NCBI GenBank assembly: GCA_905183005.1
Contig: CAJJDO010000041.1
Coordinates: 68,075 to 132,074 of the forward strand
Origin: Paramecium pentaurelia
Lineage: Eukaryota > Ciliophora > Oligohymenophorea > Peniculida > Parameciidae
Reading direction: 5' to 3'
DNA: 64,000 bases
Position 1 is the first letter of the stretch. Each line of letters starts with the position of its first letter. The position numbers and the translations under genes are program-made. Below are positions 47,655 to 58,838 of the stretch, piece by piece. Below the pieces are notes generated by a model that did no database searches, was not told the DNA's origin, and worked only from the letters and a program-made list of their open reading frames with translations.

Positions 47655-49050
47655 ATGATCAACTAATCTGAATACACAGAAAAGAGTACCAAGTCTCATA
47701 AACTACATGAAAGTACAAGAGCAATGTCAAAACTATCTTTTGCTTAGGAAGGTTAAAAGCAATCTTCTCTTTCAACAATTTTTGGGATTACTAATTCAAT
47801 GGTAGGTTCCCTTTGTTTAGTAATTCCTTAAGTATTTCAACAATGTGGAATAATAACATGCTTAATAGTGATGGCCATTTTGTGTTTGGTTTAATACAAA
47901 ACATGCTAAATAATGATTATACATTAAAAGGAAGAAGAATTAGACAGTGAACACATGATTAAAAGATTATTAGGCAAATCTTGGGTATAATTAAATATAA
48001 TAATTATAGACCTAAGCTTTCAGAGTTACATCAGGAACATTATTATTTATTGTTGGAATTATATATTTTTAATTAATAAATCTAACACTCTATCCTATTT
48101 TAGTATTAATATTCGAAAAAAGCAATTACACTAATTATGCTATGCCTTCAGATGGTATCACTTTTGATAAATTTTCAATATAATGGTAATCAATAATTAT
48201 ATTCTTACCATTGGCATCAATGTTATTATTAAAAGACATCACAAAAATAATTAAATTTGCACATTATGGTGTTGTTGCTATCTTATGTTATTGCATATTT
48301 ATTATTTATATCTTCTCAGCCAATATGTTAAACATAAATGAATTTAAAGGAGATATAACTTGGTTTACTTGGAATTTCATATAACCAGCAGGATAATTTG
48401 CATTTGGTTTCATGGTACATAACTCAGTTGGATAATTGATTAAAAATAATGCAAATAAGGCAAATAATTCAAGAGATTTACTTATATCTTATGGGATTGC
48501 AGCAGTTATTTATGGAATAATAGGTACATTTGGAGCAATAGGTATAATGGGAAAAACAGCAATCAATCCTTCAACTATTTTGGATTTCTTTTCATCAACA
48601 GATTATGCTGTTTTATTTATTGAAGGATTATTTTTAGTACATTTAGTAGCTGCATTCCCAATATTTCCATATATTAGTATATACTAAATATTGGAAACTT
48701 TTTATCATAAAGAATATCCAAAAAAATTTTAATGGGGATTGAAGATAATATTCATATGTTCATGTTTGATTGTTTAATTATTCAATATAAATGTTGGGAT
48801 TGTTATATCATTTGATGGAGCTGTATGTGGATTTCTATTAGTGTATGTAATTCCAGTTTATATGCATTTTAAATGTTATTATGGTAACAGAACAAATGTT
48901 GGAGATGCATTATTAGATCATGATAGTAATTGTGTAAAACACAAAAACATAAATTATTTGTCTCTTCCTTTTAGAGTCATAATTTATTTAATAATACTAT
49001 CTGTAGGCATATTTAATATGATAATTTTCTTTTATGACTTTTTCAAGTGA
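47655..49050 (+). CDS. Amino-acid transporter, AAAP/SLC38-like
   Basis: 456 residues with one 25-nt intron. A hydrophilic N-terminus (MINQSEYTEKSTKSHKLHES) precedes about ten or eleven membrane segments. The first has the family pattern ITNSMVGSLCLVIPQVFQQC. Others include LLFIVGIIYF, YGVVAILCYCIFIIYIFS, LLISYGIAAVIYGIIGTFGA and VIYLIILSVGIFN. The AAAP family moves neutral amino acids with H+ or Na+; substrate cannot be told from sequence. Length and topology are normal. It is divergent from the kinase and convergent with the CNBD gene. Confidence 0.85.
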
Positions 49051-49137
49051 ATTATAATTTGTATAATTGTTACTATAATAAAAATTATAAAAACTTTAAT
49101 ATAAAAGTAAAATAAATATTATTGTAAATAATTGAAG

Positions 49138-51145
49138 TCAAAATAATTATTTTGGATGAACAAAGTTAAGATAATCTATTTTTTCTTTCTTTTCTTCAAT
49201 ATTATCATTCATTCTTAAGTTTTTTAATAATGAATCTTATGATTTAAATCTAGGTTTTAATTATAATTTTTCTTTTGATTCTAGATGCTTTCTAACATTC
49301 CTGAAAGAGGCTTGTATAACTTATTATATTTATCTTGCTCTTTTATCAGGATTATTAGATTTATAAGCTTATTAATACATTAAAGATATAACAAGATTAT
49401 CAGGTGGAACCTTAGGAAGTTTAGTAATTGAATCAAGTATTTAATCTAAATTCATTTAAGGTAACACTTTATTTGGACTAATATTAGGCAATTTAACATG
49501 AAATGAAAATTTCCCATGTACTACATTCTTTGGAGATTAATAATCTTCTGTTGTAAAAGTTCTATAATATTAGAAATATAATTACTTATCTCTAATTTAT
49601 TTTGCAGCTGATTCTTATTAGGAAGCACGATTTCCTTATTTTTTTAATTTTGCCTAATATTATTACAAGGCATTGCTATAACATCGTTTGGAACCTTGAT
49701 CATCAGATGCAAAACAATGTTAATCATCTGGAATAATACCTGCATCAGTCATATGCTAAAAGACTTATACTTGACTTAAACTTTAATTTGAACTTTCATG
49801 TTTAGATATTTTTGATTATAATTTTTTACGATGTGAACTTAGATAAGGCTTAATAATATATGTAATTGATTACATCAGAATCTTTATTAATTTAAAATTA
49901 AGCAGAACTGAATATTAGTTTCCAATGCTTATAGATGAGAATAGATTTCCTTTTCATATTTTCATAGACAAGAAAATTACCCAAATTATTAAAGAATTTT
50001 GTCTTCCTTATTTTATAGACAATCAATCTAGGAGTAATTACTCTAGCTTTAGTAAATCTTTCAACTTTATTTAGTATTTCAACTTCCCCAAATTATTAGT
50101 ATTCTCCATAAGATGATAATACTAAATTAGTATCAGCAACCTTTTTAGATAATTCAACTTCTCCACTTATAATAAAATAAATGTAACTAGATCTATTACC
50201 TTCATCATAAATAGTTTCTCCTGCTTTATAGGTGATTTTATGACATTCAAGTAAAATACCCATGATTTCATTAATATCAGTTTCAACAGATGTAAAGATA
50301 ACATTCTTTTTAAAGTATTAGATCTTCTCTTCAAGTACTTAACTTAAATAAGGATCAAGTAACTAAATATAAGCTGCCTCACTCATATATAATAAATGAG
50401 TATTTTCAACTGCAAAGACTGTGGATGCACGTGAACTCTCTAATTTAATTGCTACTTCTCCAAATGAACTAATGATATATATATATATATAAATTACTCT
50501 CCTTAAAACATTACCTTCACAACTAGGTAATCAGGAAATAGATTTTTTAAACCATATGGATCTTGAGGTACTTTATTATCAGTCGTTTAATTTTCTATAT
50601 CTAATTCTACTTTTTGGATTCCTACCATTTTTTCTTTGGGTTTCATGACTACACATCTACCATCCAACATAATATAATAACGTTTGTTTTGATCTCCTTA
50701 TCTATAAATTACATTGAATGCTGAAACATACTAATATCTATATGGAATTCATTATATACCTTAATTATGTGTATACTTTATGCATTACCTCTGGAGGAAC
50801 TTACTCTTTCATCATTTTAATTGCTCGAATATTTCCCAATTACTCAATCAACAATGAAGAAGTTGGAATAAACAAATTTGGTAATTATCTCATACTCGCT
50901 TTTTGTATTTTTTTACCAAATTTCTAAGTTTATTATTCTATTTCAAGTGCTGGTCTACTATTAAGTTCAGCTTTGATGCTTTCAATATCAAATAGTTTCT
51001 TTTATTTTTTCGAATCCTTATTATTCATAAATAATAGTTATAAGCGTATTTCTTCTTCTTCTGAATCAGAACACTCTTAGGGTTTTTGAAAGTCAAAGAT
51101 TTGTTTGTCAGAAACAGCAAATTGAGATTGTATATAAGAGCTCAT
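49138..51145 (-). CDS. Protein with two cyclic-nucleotide-binding domains
   Basis: 643 residues after three introns (22 nt; 29 nt containing an (AT)n run; 25 nt ending AAG). The start MSSYIQSQFAVSDKQIFDFQ leads to a basic/acidic region. CNBD-A (about 160-270) has NVIYRQGDQNKRYYIMLDGR and a canonical phosphate cassette SFGEVAIKLESSRASTVFA. CNBD-B (about 290-400) has AGETIYDEGNRSSYIYFIIS, GEVELSK and QFGEVEIL with TKARVI. The first cassette keeps the Gly-Glu and Arg of true cAMP/cGMP sites (FGEVA...SRAS); the second is less exact. A C-terminal extension of about 240 residues is basic, Gln/Lys/Ser-rich (for example RARQIQ). There is no PKA inhibitor sequence or docking domain I can see, so it is not an obvious regulatory subunit. 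Confidence 0.8.
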
Positions 51146-51310
51146 ACTAATAACTTTAATCTCAAATTAAATTCAATTATAACCAATTTATATATTATTT
51201 TCATCTCTCTAAACATACCCTTATCAATCATTTTTACTTGTTTTTCAAGTTTTAATTTGCATTCCTCAATGCAATACATTATTATTATTTTATATTAAAT
51301 AATTTAATAT

Positions 51311-52677
51311 ATGTCTAAAATTAAGCAAAAGAAAAAAGCCATCATTAAACATTCAATTGACCCTGAAAATGATCAGGAAGATTAATTAAGTTATGATTCA
51401 ATTGATGATGAACAATATTTAAATCTATTATAAGGTCATGTACCTAAATCCCATAAAGTTGATATTAATTTGGGATAGAAGTATTAAGGTAAAAAAACAA
51501 ACAATTAATAATAACATTCTTAAAGTGAGGATGATTTATAAAATGAATCTATTAATAGTGATGAAATTCCAGAATTTATTGAAAGTGAATAAGAAGAATC
51601 TAATGATTAAGAATAATAAAGAAAGATTGTTAAATAAAAACCTAAAAAGAAATAGAATTTAAGTACATTTTAAAAAGAATTGTAATAAATTGAAAAAGAA
51701 GATTTGGAAATGATTGAGAAATAAAAAGAAAATAAAAAAGAATTAAAAGAAGTACCAGAACAAATAAAAGAATAATAATAGATTTGGGGAAATTTAGTTG
51801 AGATTAGAGAATGTATTTATTTATTATTATTAATTTACTCTTTTTAGAAATGTAAAAAACATTAGATGCAGCTAAAAGATTACCTATTCAAAAGGATGCT
51901 TTTGTTACAGAAATATAAAAAAGTAAAGATTCAAAATTAAATGATTTGAATTGTCAACTCTTAAATAATATAACAAACTTATTCAATTTATATTCATCTC
52001 TTTATTAAATTGATTAAATCAATGTAAATGATGATGGATATGATCTTAATACATAAAAAAAAATTAATAATAATTTTGAAGATTCCATTAAAGTTGTAGA
52101 AGATGATATTATAAGATGGAGTTCTAAATCAGCATTATTATCATCAATTAATAAAGATAGCAAATCATAAATGGGATTTTTACTCTTAACTCCTATTGGA
52201 TAATCAAAAAAGGCCTTATAAAATATTGATAAATTAAGATAGAAAACATAATTGAAAAGATAAATATTCAGAATTTTAGGTGAAGAAGGTTCAGATTTAA
52301 ATGAAACCAATAATAAACATATTTTTGATGATACTGATTTTTACTTAGATTTATTAAAAGAAACAATATAATTTAATAATTAAAACCCTTCTGAAGAAGC
52401 TTTAAAAAAGGAAACAGAATAATTTATATTGAAAAGATAAGCTTAAAGATAAGAGAAAGAAAACAAAGTTGTTGATAGAAAAGCATCTAAAAATAGAAAA
52501 ATAAGATTTGAACCACATCAAAAAATTATTAACTTCACTTCAAGGATTGAACCTCCAATTGAAACAATATCTAGAGAAGAAATTATTAAAAACTTATTTG
52601 GCTTAACATCAACGATTATTGAACCTCAAGTTTAGAAGAAGAGAAAGTAAAGTATTCATGATGTTAATTTGATATGA
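51311..52677 (+). CDS. AATF: AATF/Bfr2 ribosome biogenesis factor
   Basis: 443 residues with one 35-nt intron, the longest confidently placed in the window. An acidic N-terminal half (SEDDLQNESINSDEIPEFIE) precedes the AATF leucine-rich domain (KTLDAAKRLPIQKDAF ... LLNNITNLFNLYSSLYQ). Then come QKTQLKRQIFRILGEEGSDL, an acidic FDDTDFYLDLLKE, and the TRAUB signature VDRKASKNRKIRFEPHQKII followed by NFTSRIEPP. AATF/Bfr2 belongs to the small-subunit processome (with NOL10/Enp2 and NGDN/Lcp5) and is needed for early 18S rRNA processing in the nucleolus. All family blocks are present in order. Confidence 0.9.
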
Positions 52678-52740
52678 TGCTTGTGTTTATAAGTTTAGGC
52701 CTTTTTATAAATAAAATATCTCTAAAATATATATATATCT

Positions 52741-55054
52741 ATGAGTCAGTTTGAAACCAATTCACAATCTTAGATACCATTTTAAGAAAGAAGCAAACTC
52801 AATTCGAATCGTTAATTAGGGACATCTAACACATTAAATGGTTAAAATCAAAAAATTTTGGACTAAAACGAGTAATGATGATATTTTCTAATATTATAGA
52901 TCAGTTCCTTAAAGATCTACACAACCAAATAAGTAATGTATGTAATTAATTTAAGCTATGGAAATTAATAAACAAGTTCTTAATTGTCTTAATACCCATA
53001 ATTTAACTATCCATTAATGGGTTAATAAACAATGAAAGATCAAGATTAATTAGAGTAAATATAAAAATTGACAAAAGAAAATGATACATTAAAGTAATAA
53101 AGATAATCTAATTAGATATTAGTGGAGAGCACTTGAATAGGAAAATTAAAAATTGAAGAGCGACAAGTATTTTAATCTAATGTATAATTTAGTATTCAAT
53201 TGAATTCAAGAGACAAATCAAATATGAATGAAATTTAAGAATTATAGTAAAATATTATATTATTTATATTTAGAGATCAAATATTGATATTAAAAAATGA
53301 AAATAAAAGATTAACAAATACCATTTAAGAAGATCAATATTTGTTGATAGATTTATAGAAATTAAGGAAACAAGCAGATTTTAATAGGGGACTTGAAAAT
53401 TAGATAACTGATTTAGAATAATAATTTGCAAATGTTAGCAAATAATTATAGGAATAAAAAAGATAGAATGCTTTTTAAGAGTCTGAACTTTAAAATCAAA
53501 AAGAAATCCTTGAAAAATACAAAACATAAGTTAGAGATTAAACTTTAGGATTTGAATAGTAAGTGTAGAAAAATGAGCAATTGTTGAGCGATAATCGAAA
53601 AATGAAAATGGCGTTAGATTCAATTAATAAAGACTTAAAACAAGAATAAGAGTAAAATTAAATGTTAAATCAAAAATTAACTTAAATTTCTTCAGGAGCA
53701 AAGGATTAATTAAGTAATTTGTAAAAGAATTTATCTAATCTTAATTTTTAAAATGAATAATTGAAAAATTAAATCACTCAATTATAATAAAAGGAGAAAG
53801 AATTATAAATATCTTAAAATCTTAATGTTTAATAAGAAAATAAGATAAGATAAATGAATCAACAATTAAGTGAATGTAATTTTACTATTTTTATTATTTA
53901 GAATAAAGATAAATTGAATAGAATAATATGATTATTTCAAATGGAAAAGTAGAATATACTAAATTGACAACTAAATGTCAATAATAAGATCAAGAAATTT
54001 GGAAATTAAAAGAACAAATAAATACTTTGACATAATAAAATACTTTGATATCAAATAAATGTACATAGTTTGAAAGAAGTATGGAAGATAGTTTATAAAA
54101 ATCATAAATGTTATCATCAGATCTAAAAGGATAATTGGAGAAATGGAAAAGTTATGGAAATTAATTAGAATAAGAAGTAAAGAAAAGAGAAACTGCTATT
54201 TTAAATTTAGAAAATGATTATATGAAGACAGAAACTTAATTAAAATAAGCTTTGGAAATCTAAACTCAATTAAAGAACGAAAGAAATATTTAAATAGGAA
54301 AATTAAAAGAAATGCATACTGATCTATTGGTTTATGAAAAAAAGTGTGATACATTAGAAAGAGGTATTCAATTAATATATTTTTAGATATCATAACTCTT
54401 TAAACTTAAATTAAAGGATAATAATAAAATTAAGAAAGATTAGAACATGAAAAATAAATACTAAATTAAGAGATTAAATAATTGATGGAAGATTTACGTA
54501 GAATATAAAATTAATATGATTTAAAAACTAGAGATTTTGAATCATTACTTTAGAAACATGAATAGGAAAGTAATTTAAGAGATAGAGATATATAAAATTT
54601 GAGAGCTTAAAATTCTACTTTGACTGAAAGAAATATTGCTTTGGAACATGAATTGGCACGAGAAAGAGTAATAATATTCTATATTTAAAATTAGGATAAA
54701 TAATTATAATTAGATTCTAAGATTAGAACTTTAGAAAATGAGATACATAATTTAAATTTTTAATAAACTCTTAAATAGTAGTATTCATGGAATACTGAAC
54801 CTTAATTAAGTATTGGAAATTAAAAACCATTGTTTACAGAATTAAGCTAGGGTTATTAATCTCCATAAGCAAATTATTAAGGACTTAACTCTCCAGTTTA
54901 TAATCAATCTGGAATTTAGGTTTAATCAAATTAAAAACCTACAGAAGTTTCGAATTATGGGGGTGAACATTTACGTAACAATTCATCACATCAAATAAAA
55001 AGCAAAAATTACGATTTGAGATTCCAAAATTAATCTTAAAATTCATAACATTGA
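52741..55054 (+). CDS. Long coiled-coil protein, possibly cytoskeletal/ciliary
   Basis: About 685-712 residues depending on whether an in-frame 27-nt candidate intron near 54669 is removed; at least seven other introns of 22-28 nt are needed. A polar N-terminus (MSQFETNSQSQIPFQERS ... PQFNYPLMGQQTM) leads to about 550 residues of near-continuous Gln/Lys/Glu/Leu heptads (for example NQITDLEQQFANVSKQLQEQ). A Pro/Tyr/Ser/Asn tail ends SHQIKSKNYDLRFQ. This shape recalls centriolar or transition-zone proteins, but no family signature such as SAS-6 or Bld10 is evident. The intron near 52933 ending TTTAAG is essential to join the two N-terminal parts. Confidence 0.7.
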
Positions 55055-55093
55055 TAGATGGTTCATTATAAAATAATTTAATTGTTATTCATG

Positions 55094-56046
55094 ATTTCAA
55101 ATATCAAATCTTAAACAGGATCTAAAGAAAAATATAGTTCAGATCTCCCATTTATATCTTCCAAGAAATCTTTTACATTTTTTTTTAAATGGTGATCAAC
55201 AATCCTCTTAACAATCTATTCATAAAAAAGGAATTAAATCTTAATTTGCCTTAGAAAAACTCTTCAACTATAAATTGGTATAAGATTCAAATACTAGTCC
55301 TGTCCCTACTAGTCAAAAATCTTATAGACATGATAGAACCTCTTTTTGCACTTTTTTCTCAAATAAGAAAAATGTACCCATAAATAATTAAATCTCCTTA
55401 TCTTTAAAATCAATGGTTTACAAAAGAAAGTAGTTTAATATAAATGTTGAATTAAATTGCATTCATTATAAATGAATTACGATAATTTAAAAGTGAAAAA
55501 GGTTTAATATCTATCATAGAAAAGGAAATAAATTAGAATTCTAGATTTTTAGAACTATAATTTATTTTTTTGAATGCTAAACTTACAGATTTAATTTAAT
55601 CAGAATCAATGTTTAAAAGAATATATAAAGAATTCACATATATCTAGGATAATAGAATAATAATTAAAAAAAATAAACTAGATTAATCTTTTCTTTAAAT
55701 TTTAAATGATTTTTTACATAAATTGGAGGAATAATATAGAAAATTAAATGAGCTTCAATTTTTAGGTTTATAAGAATCAATGAAAAGCTCAAGGATCAAA
55801 TTAAAAAGTATAAAATTACATACATATTTTTAGATAAAGAAATAGAAATACAAAATTAATTTACATCCCCAGAAAAAAGAGGAGTTTGTGAATAGTTATA
55901 GCTAATCTTCAAAAAAAATTTTAGAAAGTAAATTATATTAAGATATAAATTAAATTGAAGAAAGAAATGGTATATTCAAATATATCAATAAAAATAATAG
56001 ATTTATATCTAATTAAATAGATGATATTTTGAAAAATATTATATGA
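55094..56046 (+). CDS. Uncharacterised gene with probable frame breaks
   Basis: The 3' 650 bases form a convincing frame: KSPYLQNQWFTKESSL ... INELRQFKSEKGLISIIEKE ... NQIDDILKNII and TGA at 56044-56046. Upstream, coding-like text occurs in other frames: MISNIKSQTGSKEKYSSD runs into TGA just after nine T's (about 55180), and NGDQQSSQQSIHKKGIKSQF runs in a shifted frame to about 55370. I found no GT...AG interval of acceptable size to reconcile them, and the changes sit next to homopolymer T runs. Either the assembly has indels there or the gene is decaying. Another ATG in the first frame, at 55058, could be the start. No domain is recognised. Confidence 0.4.
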
Positions 56047-56121
56047 CTAAAACAATAAATATGAATATGAAAAATTAAATAGTTGTTATTATAAAATAAT
56101 AAAATTTATTGCCATATTAAA

Positions 56122-57386
56122 ATGTTATCATAAAAAACTCTTTAATTGTTAAGAAAATACCTAGATGGGTATTTGAAACTAGAAAATGAAATCGAGAATA
56201 AGCGAGAATAATTAGCCCATAATCTTTATTTTGAACCTTACACAATTTTTTGCAGATTAGATTATAAAAAGTATTATAATAACTGATTATTAGAATACTT
56301 CATATAGATATTAATGATTTAAAAGTTTATTTTTTAGATAATAATATAATAGATTGTGAGGATGATTTATAATTCATAATTAGAAAGATAGACATCGATA
56401 AGGATCAATATATTTCATTTAGCGAGTTATTTTATAAAATAAAAATAGGTTTTCGAGATATATTTTACCTCATAGAGATTAAGATTTAAATAGTTTAGCT
56501 AATAGTAGATAATCATATCAATTATTGGATAATAAGTTGCCAAGTTTAGTTGAGAAATAATTAATAGAAGTATTTTTAGCAGAAATTGAACTAAACAAAA
56601 GAATGTTATAATAAATGTAATAATTGAAGGCCTAACCAGATTGGGATAAAATTACAGCTTGGGAATCAGTAAATTCTGGTAGAAGATGGGATTAAAAAGG
56701 GTAAAATAGATTAATTATGTAAGACTATAATAATACTTTGATGAATCTAAAATATAGTATAATTTTAAAGATATTGAAAATTTTATCTATAGGAATAGCA
56801 AAGAAAGGGATTATAGAATAAATTATTCTGATTTTTTATATTTGGTTTTTGCTCACGAAGATAATAATGTAAATTATAAATTTTTCACTCCTTAAAAAAA
56901 TTAAAAATTGATATCAGATAAAAAGTCTAATTTATTACCAAAGACAAATTTTAGAACTAATGAATCTACAAATTTAAAGAGTGATAAATTTAATAAACAT
57001 CTATAATCTTAAAGTCACCATAATTAAATATAAAATCATGATGATATTGAAGTTAGTGAATTTAAAATTAATGAATATGAAGATTAAAATATCCTATAAT
57101 AATTACTAAATAAATTGAAAATTTAAAATCAATTAAAAGGACATTTTTTAAAATAACTATTTCTTTAAATAGATGAGAATAAGAAAGGTGATAATATATT
57201 CTATAAATAGGTTTTATAACTTTGGATGATTTAATGAATTATTTTGAGAATATATTGCATACTCCAAAGTAAATTGAAGAACTTATAAAATTGGTTAAAA
57301 TATTAGATAAAAATAAAGATGGAATTATTTCTGAAAAGGAGTTTTGTGAACAGATTGTGAGACATGTTTACATTTAATAGTTTTGA
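56122..57386 (+). CDS. EF-hand calcium-binding protein
   Basis: 388 residues after four introns (23, 29, 23, 23 nt; one ends AAG and one GAG). Canonical loops: DIDKDQYISFSE (first half), and a C-terminal pair DENKKGFITLDD and DKNKDGIISEKE, each with Asp at position 1, Gly or a turn residue at 6 and Asp/Glu at 12. A degenerate loop around YFDESK ... RDYRINYSDFLYLV makes four hands in two pairs, as in calmodulin relatives, with a helical linker (LVEKQLIEVFLAEIELNKRM) and an Asn/Ser/His-rich insert. It probably senses Ca2+; ciliates have large families of such proteins controlling cilia and exocytosis. Target unknown. Confidence 0.8.
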
Positions 57387-57457
57387 GAATTTAAATATAT
57401 ATATATATATACATATAGAACTATAAACAATCACTTAGTTCAGATGGCAAATATATA

Positions 57458-57991
57458 TCAGAATAAATCTTAGCTATCTTATTAAAGGATTAATGCATCT
57501 AAAAATATGTTTTTTCTAACAGATCTAATATCATTTTTTGATGATATAGTTGTTCTATTGCTAATACATTTAGGAGAGATTCTCAAAACATCTTTTAATA
57601 TTGGTCTTATAGTTTTAGGTGAACTAAAAATACTTCTATGAGTAGATTATGATCTAGGTCTTCTTCTTTCAGATGAAATTTTAATTGGTTTAGAAAATGA
57701 TTAGATGAATATATTGTCTTAAGTAGATAGAGTTAAATTTATTTATTGAGCAACTTAATTAGTTTTATATAGTCGCAGTATTTAATCATGTAATTCAAGT
57801 TTATCTTTCTTTTGGATTTTATTCAATTACATTCTATCTCTATAAAATTGCTAAAATTTGACCTAAAATTAGTTATTATTAGTAATTTATTTTTTAGCAA
57901 TAATTTAATTAATAACATTGATTCTAGAGCAATTCTATTTATAGTATGTACCATTAGATGTTATTGTTGTATTATTTATTTATGATTACAT
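57458..57991 (-). CDS. Small basic Ser/Arg-rich protein with helical N-terminus
   Basis: 177 residues, intronless. It starts MQSQINNTTITSNGTYYKQN. A helical stretch (residues 40-90, QVKFQQFYRDRMQLNKIQKK) is followed by a basic Ser-rich segment (ISSERRRPRSQSTHRSIFSS) and RPILKDVLRISPKCIS. The basic clusters look like kinase sites or a nuclear localisation signal. No domain is recognised. It neighbours the lectin gene on the same strand, 22 bp from that gene's stop. Confidence 0.65.
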
Positions 57992-58012
57992 ATTTATTAT
58001 ATAATTAATAAA

Positions 58013-58579
58013 TCAACTCTTGATAATGATAATCTTCAAATGATGTTTGGCAGGGGGGAGTTCATTAACATGGATTCTAATGAAATCCAAATGCTTTTCA
58101 TATCCACCAGATACAGCTCCAAAAGTATGTCCTGGGAATGAATAAACAAAGTGGACACCATTCTTAACTCCAAATGATTCCTCTTTTCCTCTGTATGTCT
58201 TGAATTTCAATTCGTTGATTCTAGCACCTGCATGTCCTGAAATTTCAAGGATTTCATCATCTAATGATGATTATTAAATAATTACCATCATCAATTTTGA
58301 AGTGCTTCTTGTGCACTTTACCGAACAAATGTCCAAAAGGCTTGAATTTTTCAATATCATGTCCTTCAATTGTATGTCCTTTAGCATCAGCATATTTGAA
58401 GACTGTTCCGATGATATGTTCGTCAGTGTATTAGACTATACAAATAAATAAAGAAATAAACCTTCAATTTCTTTGATTCTGTATGGTGCTGGATGTTTTG
58501 CCAATTCTGTCTTATCATCGAATGTGTGTAATCCTTCTCTTGGAAGTCCAATTGTGACATGTTCAGGAACTGCGTGCAT
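58013..58579 (-). CDS. Jacalin-like lectin domain protein
   Basis: 171 residues after two introns (26 and 25 nt). The N-terminal part (MHAVPEHVTIGLPREGLHTF, then TDEHIIGTVFKYADAKGHTI) looks like a first, divergent repeat. The C-terminal 85 residues carry the jacalin pattern: EILEISGHAGARINELKFKT, then GVKNGVHFVYSFPGHTFGAV, SGGYEKHLDFIRIHV. The aromatic and Gly positions of the beta-prism are in place. There is no signal peptide. Jacalin-type lectins bind mannose or galactose glycans; ligand unknown. Codons are visibly richer in G and C than neighbours (for example CCAGGACATAC), with few TAA/TAG glutamines, which suggests high expression. Confidence 0.75.
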
Positions 58580-58838
58580 TTTTTAATTATATTATTAATG
58601 ATAGAGACATCTGATAATGGAATTTGAAGGAGAAATAATATGATATAGAAAGCGTAATATCAATTTTCTTCAATAAATTTATTTTCTAGATTATTCTTCG
58701 GATATGCTAATGTAATATTATTAAAAATGAAGCAATAATCTATATTTCATTTATAATGATGACGGATTTATCTTTAATTAATTTAATTGAAATAACATAA
58801 TTATAAAATATAATTTAATACTATAAAAATATATTATT

